Assembly (NCBI RefSeq): GCF_019331775.1
Contig: NZ_JAHBBD010000003.1
Coordinates: 62,001-126,000, forward strand
Length of the DNA: 64,000 nucleotides
Direction: 5' to 3'
Origin: Bifidobacterium phasiani
GTDB taxonomy: Bacteria; Actinomycetota; Actinomycetes; Actinomycetales; Bifidobacteriaceae
This document shows, one piece after another, positions 56,579 through 64,000 of the stretch (positions are counted from its first letter, which is position 1; every line of letters starts with the position of its first letter). Below the pieces are notes generated by a model. That model worked only from the letters and a program-made list of their open reading frames with translations. It was not told the DNA's origin and ran no database searches. The translations under genes were made by a program, and so were the position numbers.

Positions 56579-57136
56579 ATGACCGAAACCACCGAACCGC
56601 GCATCCTCGACCAGATCCTCGGCGAGATCGCCGGGGTCGTCGACCGGATGGACGAGGGCGATCTGACCCGCGCGATGGGCGTGATCGACCGGGGCGCGCG
56701 CGTGTACGCGACCGGCGAGGGCCGCTCCGGATTTCAGGCGCGCGGCTTCGCGATGCGCATGATGCACATCGGCTACACGAGCTACATGATGGGCGAGACC
56801 ATCTGCCCGTCGATGCACGAGGGCGACGTGCTGGTCGCCATCTCCGGCTCGGGCACGACCAGGCGCACCGTCGAGGACGCCGAGGCGGCGCATGGGCTGG
56901 GCGTGAAGGTGATCGCCGTCACCTCCAAGCCGCAGTCGCCGTTGGCCGCGACCGCCGACGCCGTGATCGTGGTGCCGGGGCGCGTCAAGGGCGAGGCGGG
57001 CGGCTCGATCCAGCTGCTGAGCTCGCTGTTCGACCAGAGCGTGCACATCGCGCTGGACGCGCTGTGCCTGATGATCTCGCGCCGCGACGAGGTGTCCGAC
57101 GCCGACGCGAACGCCAACCACGCCAACGTCGAGTAG
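56579..57136 (+). CDS. 6-phospho-3-hexuloisomerase-like SIS protein
   Basis: A 185-aa sugar-isomerase (SIS) protein. It closely follows the 6-phospho-3-hexuloisomerase pattern: GEGRSGFQARGFAMRMMHIGY, MGETICPSMHEGDVLVAISGSGTTRRT and VIAVTSKPQSPLAATAD. PHI enzymes interconvert D-arabino-3-hexulose-6-P and fructose-6-P. With the HPS-like gene upstream it forms the pair known from the ribulose monophosphate pathway. The product fructose-6-P is the entry compound of the bifid shunt. AAGGAG precedes ATG 56579. Confidence 0.87.
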   Translation: MTETTEPRILDQILGEIAGVVDRMDEGDLTRAMGVIDRGARVYATGEGRSGFQARGFAMRMMHIGYTSYMMGETICPSMHEGDVLVAISGSGTTRRTVEDAEAAHGLGVKVIAVTSKPQSPLAATADAVIVVPGRVKGEAGGSIQLLSSLFDQSVHIALDALCLMISRRDEVSDADANANHANVE

Positions 57137-57277
57137 CGGCCCGCGCACCCTGCTTCCGCTCCTGCCCCGCCCGGCGCCGCCGGGCCTTCCGCGCTCCCGA
57201 TTGATATACGCGAACGCCGCGGACCGATTCCGGTTCCGCGGCGTTCGCGTACCCGGCGCGCCGCGCCCGATGCGGAT

Positions 57278-57392
57278 TCGGATTTCGGCGGTCGAGCCAT
57301 TCGGATTATTGTCGTTGGAACATTCGGATTTTGGTAGTTTGAATCCTCGGATTATTGTAGTTGATAGTGTCGGATTTTTGTCGTTGGCGATT
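57278..57392 (+). repeat. Five 23-bp direct repeats upstream of a DUF4143 ATPase gene
   Basis: Copies start at 57278, 57301, 57324, 57347 and 57370, in exact 23-bp steps. The shared core is TCGGATT(A/T)TTG followed by T(A/C)GTTG; the first copy has drifted most. The array ends 41 bp before the start codon. It resembles an operator array (23 bp is about 2.2 helix turns) more than random sequence. It is AT-rich compared with the flanks. Confidence 0.8.
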
Positions 57393-57433
57393 GGCGACCG
57401 ACGGCACGGACACGACGGCGAAAGGAGGCGGCG

Positions 57434-58756
57434 ATGCCGGAGCGTCGGGCGTCATCGGTCAGGCCGCGGGGGTATCGCCCGCGCATCGTGGACCGGCAGA
57501 TCGAACGGTACATGCGCATCTTCGGGGCCGTGGAGATCGCCGGCACCAAGTGGTGCGGCAAGACATGGTCGGCGCGCGAGCACGCCGCCAGCATCACCTA
57601 CGTCGACCGCGACAACAACCGGGACGCGGCGCGGGCCGATCCGTCGCTGATGCTGCTGGGCGAGCGCCCGCACGTCGTCGACGAATGGCAACTCGTTCCC
57701 GCGATCTGGGACGAGGTGCGCCACCGTGTGGACGACGAGCCCGGCGCCAAGGGGCAATGGCTGCTCACCGGCTCGTCCACGCCGCTTGGCGACGAACGTC
57801 CGCAGCACAGCGGTTCGGGTCGCATCGGCCGTGTGCGCATGAACCCGATGAGCCTTGCGGAAAGCGGCGGCTCGTCCGGCGAGGTCAGCCTGGCCGGTCT
57901 GTTCGAGGGACGGTTCGAGCCGGTCAGGGTCGACGTTCCGACGATGGAGCTGCTCGAGATGGTGTGCCGCGGAGGGTGGCCCGAGGCGCAGTCGATGCCG
58001 GTGTCCGACGCGCAGGTCCTGATCCGCGAGTACATGCGGCTGACCCTCGACGAGGGCGTCGCCGGGCGGGGGCGCAACCCCGACGTGGCCAGGCGCCTGC
58101 TGCGGTCGCTTGCCCGCAACGTCGGCCAGTCCGTGACCTACCGGACGCTGATGCAGGACATGTACGGCGCCGAAGCGGACGGCGGGGGCGACGTGGAGGA
58201 ATTCGTTTCGGCGCGCACCGTGTCCGAATACGTCGGTCTGCTCACCGGCATGTTCGTCATCGACGAGGTGCCCGGTTGGGTGCCTCCGATGCGCTCCCCG
58301 AAACGCCTGCAGACCAAGTCGCGGCGGTACTTCGCCGATCCGTCCATCGCGGCCGCGGTGCTCGGCATGAACCCCCGCGCGCTGGTCGAGGACTGGCAGA
58401 CCTTCGGCTTCGTCTTCGAGAACCTGTGCATGCGCGACCTGCTCGTGTATGCCCGCGCGCTGCCCGACGCCGGCGACGTGCCGGTGCGCTACTACCGCGA
58501 CGACGCCGGCCTGGAGTGCGACGCCATCATCGAGACGATGGACGGGCGCTGGGCCGGCATCGAGATCAAGACCAGCCACGACAAGGTCGACGAGGCCGCC
58601 GCGAACCTGCTTCGCCTGCGCGCGAAGCTGACCGGGAACCCGCGCGCCCGGGCGCGGCGGCCCGAGTTCCTGGCGGTGCTCGTCGGCATCGGCGACTTCG
58701 CGTACCGGCGGCCCGACGGCGTGCTCGTCATCCCGGTCGCCGCGCTGGGCGCGTAG
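57434..58756 (+). CDS. ATP-binding DUF4143 protein
   Basis: The protein (440 aa) has an AAA-type N-terminal domain: a Walker A variant EIAGTKWCGKTW, a Walker B-like VVDEWQLVPAIWDEVR and WLLTGSSTP (sensor 1). The C-terminal DUF4143 domain has FVFENLCMRDLLVYA and YYRDDAGLECDAIIE, a nuclease-like core with WAGIEIKTS. Family members are frequent in bifidobacteria and other anaerobes; their role is unknown and may involve defence or DNA handling. AAAGGAGG precedes ATG. It stands alone with its own terminator, and seems an accessory gene between the sugar operon and nrd. Confidence 0.85.
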   Translation: MPERRASSVRPRGYRPRIVDRQIERYMRIFGAVEIAGTKWCGKTWSAREHAASITYVDRDNNRDAARADPSLMLLGERPHVVDEWQLVPAIWDEVRHRVDDEPGAKGQWLLTGSSTPLGDERPQHSGSGRIGRVRMNPMSLAESGGSSGEVSLAGLFEGRFEPVRVDVPTMELLEMVCRGGWPEAQSMPVSDAQVLIREYMRLTLDEGVAGRGRNPDVARRLLRSLARNVGQSVTYRTLMQDMYGAEADGGGDVEEFVSARTVSEYVGLLTGMFVIDEVPGWVPPMRSPKRLQTKSRRYFADPSIAAAVLGMNPRALVEDWQTFGFVFENLCMRDLLVYARALPDAGDVPVRYYRDDAGLECDAIIETMDGRWAGIEIKTSHDKVDEAAANLLRLRAKLTGNPRARARRPEFLAVLVGIGDFAYRRPDGVLVIPVAALGA

Positions 58757-58906
58757 CCGGGATGCGGCAGCGCCGTGGCAACGTCGTGGTGCGCTTCGGT
58801 ACGCCGCACCGCCGCCACGGCGCGTTATTCGTCGCGGTCGGCGCCGCCGCGAGGTAACCCATGCCCGTCGGGCGTCCGCGCCCGGCATCCCCTCCTCAAC
58901 AATCAG

Positions 58907-58934
58907 GACGGCCGTGCCCTCGGCCGTCTTTTTT
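58907..58934 (+). terminator. Intrinsic terminator with T6 tail
   Basis: GACGGCCG (58907-58914) pairs with CGGCCGTC (58921-58928) and is followed by TTTTTT. It ends the DUF4143 transcript about 150 bp past its stop. Confidence 0.85.
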
Positions 58935-59193
58935 CGTTGCCGCCGGTGCCGGTGTCGGTGCCGGCGGTCGCTGCCGTTGCCTTCGCTGTCGTCGGCCGGT
59001 GCTGTCGCCGTCATCGTCGCCGTCGTCTCCGTTGCCTTCGCCGCGCCGTCCTCGGTCGTTCGTCGGGTCGCCCCGCTCCGGAAATCTGATCGCGGGATGC
59101 GCCACGCCGGCGACGCCGCCGGCGGCGGGTGGTCGGGGGGTGCGCGACGGGGACCGCGGAACCGCGGCGGATGGGGCGGTATGAGTCGGAAAT
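58935..59193. other. Low-complexity spacer
   Basis: The start of this spacer is dominated by GTCGCCGT and GCCGGTGTCGGT words with no gene or clear register. It leads into the nrd regulatory region. Confidence 0.5.
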
Positions 59194-59239
59194 CACTAGA
59201 TGTAGTGCTGTGCTGTGATGTATATCACTAGCGATAGTG
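59194..59239 (+). promoter_or_regulatory. Twin NrdR boxes upstream of nrdHIEF
   Basis: CACTAGATGTAGTG (59194-59207) and CACTAGCGATAGTG (59226-59239) are two palindromes whose centres are 32 bp apart, three helix turns, the hallmark arrangement of NrdR repressor sites. They end 79 bp before nrdH. Confidence 0.8.
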
Positions 59240-59318
59240 GTGCCGTCCCGCGTCGTTCGGGGTATCGTGAGGGAGCACATCAACCGATGAGTTCCAGTGA
59301 CGAACCGAGGATACCGCC

Positions 59319-59567
59319 ATGACCGTGACCGTCTACAGCACCCCGCGCTGCCCGCAGTGCAACGCCACCAAGCGCCAGCTCGACCGCATGGGCGTCGCCT
59401 ACCGCGAGATCGACGTCTCGTCGGACCCGGAGGCTCTGGCGATGCTGCACGCGGCCGGCTACCGCCAGGCGCCGGTCGTCGTGGCCGACGGCCAGGCCTG
59501 GACCGGCTACCGCCCGGACCTGCTGCGCGAGCTCGGCGCACGCGTCCCGGCCGAGGCGACGGCGTGA
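59319..59567 (+). CDS. nrdH: NrdH glutaredoxin-like redoxin
   Basis: An 82-aa redoxin that reduces class Ib ribonucleotide reductase. Its CPQC motif lies in [13 protein letters not shown], and RQAPVVV carries the cis-Pro. NrdH is glutaredoxin-like in sequence but reduced by thioredoxin reductase, here TrxB. The stop overlaps nrdI (GTGA). Confidence 0.95.
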   Translation: MTVTVYSTPRCPQCNATKRQLDRMGVAYREIDVSSDPEALAMLHAAGYRQAPVVVADGQAWTGYRPDLLRELGARVPAEATA

Positions 59568-60055
59568 GCGCCGGGGCTGCGACCGCCGCGGACCGGGCCG
59601 CCGACGGCCGCGAGGGCCGTTCCGTGGACGGCATCGGCGCGCTCGTCTACTTCTCGTCCGTCTCCGAGAACACCGCGCGCTTCGTGGCCCGGTGCCGCTT
59701 CGAGGACGAGGGCGTCGCCGTGCACCGCATCCCGCTGCGCGCCGACGAGCCCGCCCTCGCCGTGCGCGAGCCCTACGTCCTGATGGTGCCGACCTACGGC
59801 GGCGGCGACCCGCGCAAGGCCGTGCCCGTCCAGGTCAAGCGCTTCCTGAACGATCCGGCCAACCGCGCGTGGATCCGCGGCGTCATCGCGGCCGGCAACA
59901 CCAACTTCGGCGAGGCGTACTGCGCGGCCGGCGACATCATCGCCGCCAAATGCGGCGTGCCGTACCTGTACCGCTTCGAGCTGATGGGCACCCCGGAGGA
60001 CGAGGCCGCGGTGCGCCGCGGCGTCGCGGAGTTCCTGGCCGCGCTCCCCCGATGA
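59564..60055 (+). CDS. nrdI: NrdI flavodoxin-like protein
   Basis: A 163-aa flavodoxin that supplies oxidant for Mn(III)2-Tyr cofactor assembly in NrdF. FMN loop [22 protein letters not shown] and [12 protein letters not shown] are visible. The GTG at 59564 overlaps the nrdH stop and adds an N-terminal extension of about 25 residues compared with typical NrdI; an internal GTG (59618) could be used instead. Confidence 0.92.
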   Translation: MSAGAATAADRAADGREGRSVDGIGALVYFSSVSENTARFVARCRFEDEGVAVHRIPLRADEPALAVREPYVLMVPTYGGGDPRKAVPVQVKRFLNDPANRAWIRGVIAAGNTNFGEAYCAAGDIIAAKCGVPYLYRFELMGTPEDEAAVRRGVAEFLAALPR

Positions 60056-60210
60056 CGCGCCTCCGGCGGCACGCCCGCGGCGGCGTGCGCCCAACGGGGC
60101 CCGTTCCCGGCGCCACGTCGCCGACGACGCATCCCCGATTGCATATCCCCGACCGCGTATCCGACCGCGCGTTTCCGACCACGCATCCCCGACCACGAAA
60201 GGCAAGTGAC

Positions 60211-63487
<3,277 letters not shown>

Positions 63488-63501
63488 CATCCGCCTGCCC
63501 C

Positions 63502-63545
63502 GCGCCCCGCGACGGCGGCCCGATGGGCTCGCCGCGGCGGGGCGC
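63502..63545 (+). terminator. Long GC-rich hairpin after nrdF
   Basis: GCGCCCCGC (63502-63510) pairs with GCGGGGCGC (63537-63545), with further inner pairing CGGCG/CGCCG. No T run follows, so terminator strength is uncertain. Confidence 0.55.
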
Positions 63546-63602
63546 GATGCCGTATCATGAGACCACCGGATTGGATCGACGCGGATCGGAACGGGGGCGA
63601 CG

Positions 63603-64000
63603 ATGGGCAGACAGGCGTGGCGTTACGTGATGTTGGCGGCGGCCGGCGGCGCGGTCGGCGTCGGCATGCAGCTGCTGCCCCATCTGCCGGGGCAGTGGGG
63701 GCAGAACGTCATGTCGTATATGTCGACCGACCTGGGGAGCTGGGCGGTGATCACCGTCGTGATCGCGACCTACGCGCCGGGCATGCTGCACGCCGGCGGC
63801 CGGTGCTTCGCGTTCATGATGGCGATGGTGGCCGGCTACTACCTGCTGTACCCGGTGAGCGCCGCCTGGAACCTGCGATGGTTCGCCCTGGCGGTGCTGA
63901 TGTTCCCCATCGGGATGGTCGTCTTCCTGTATCGGGACCGGCTGTGGGTGTTCGTCGCGCTGGAGGTCGCGATGGCGGTCTTCCTGGCGTGTGACGTGTT
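63603..64000 (+). CDS. Membrane protein, cut by the window end
   Basis: A frame opens at ATG 63603 (MGRQAWRYVMLAAAGGAVGVG) and remains open for 132 codons to the end of the window. It contains four hydrophobic segments (about 8-25, 45-65, 70-90 and 92-108) with short charged loops such as FLYRDRLW. No family is recognised with confidence; it looks like a small integral membrane protein. The C-terminus is missing here. Only a weak GGGGGCG lies upstream as ribosome site. Confidence 0.7.
   Translation, partial: MGRQAWRYVMLAAAGGAVGVGMQLLPHLPGQWGQNVMSYMSTDLGSWAVITVVIATYAPGMLHAGGRCFAFMMAMVAGYYLLYPVSAAWNLRWFALAVLMFPIGMVVFLYRDRLWVFVALEVAMAVFLACDV

Noticed and set aside
55814-57136. Plain formaldehyde detoxification pair
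   Set aside because: HPS and PHI are co-transcribed with a permease, an isomerase and a kinase under a LacI repressor, which points to sugar catabolism rather than a detoxification unit.
57278-57392. CRISPR-like array
   Set aside because: Repeats are directly adjacent with no unique spacers, and no cas genes are present.

Overview
This window is a high-GC actinobacterial chromosome segment that carries the replication origin. Gene order and protein features point to a Bifidobacterium-like member of the Bifidobacteriaceae. The gene order cca, Nudix hydrolase, DUF6049, murJ-pseudokinase, trxB, parB, parA, rsmG, jag, yidC, yidD, rnpA, rpmH, dnaA, dnaN, recF, dciA, gyrB, gyrA, DUF3566 is the classic actinobacterial origin neighbourhood. 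Species cannot be fixed from the sequence alone. No transposase, phage gene or CRISPR array was seen.

Left part (1-25 kb). A LytTR response regulator and an orphan AbiEi/DUF559-like protein are set in spacers carrying a repeated palindromic intergenic element. They are followed by a membrane-tethered, circularly permuted GH3 glycosidase on the minus strand. Next come a membrane Ser/Thr kinase, a DsbA-like membrane thioredoxin-fold protein, tRNA-Thr(TGT), an Rpf-like muralytic protein, rsmA-ispE and a LytR_C protein. CCA-transferase (minus strand) then stands opposite a tightly coupled Nudix-DUF6049-MurJ operon.

Origin part (25-48 kb). trxB is followed by parB-parA (minus strand), with six parS-like sites spread over 25.98-32.5 kb, four of them outside the parB gene. 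DnaA boxes form three clusters: upstream of parA (28.5 kb), upstream of dnaA (36.1 kb) and, densest, between dnaA and dnaN (38.44-38.68 kb), which is the likely oriC. Genes diverge from the dnaA-rpmH gap: rpmH-rnpA-yidD-yidC-jag-rsmG go left and dnaA-dnaN-recF-dciA-gyrB-gyrA-DUF3566 go right. RecF carries a long low-complexity insertion.

Right part (48-64 kb). A 1.5-kb spacer full of short tandem repeats and one large imperfect palindrome precedes gdhA (minus strand). Next is a LacI regulator and a five-gene catabolic operon: permease, xylose-isomerase-like TIM barrel, PfkB kinase, 3-hexulose-6-phosphate-synthase-like enzyme and 6-phospho-3-hexuloisomerase-like enzyme. A promoter with a LacI-type operator in its spacer lies in front of the operon. 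This operon is the most interesting metabolic system in the window: it looks like an unassigned sugar or sugar-acid route feeding fructose-6-P or pentulose-5-P into the bifid shunt. A DUF4143 ATPase gene preceded by five 23-bp repeats follows, then the nrdHIEF class Ib ribonucleotide reductase operon behind twin NrdR boxes, and a membrane protein cut by the window end.

A recurring trait is that the spacers contain many unrelated, degenerate tandem repeats (8, 17, 18, 20, 21 and 23 bp periods), and several genes look leaderless, with a -10 hexamer followed by exactly 7 nt and then ATG.
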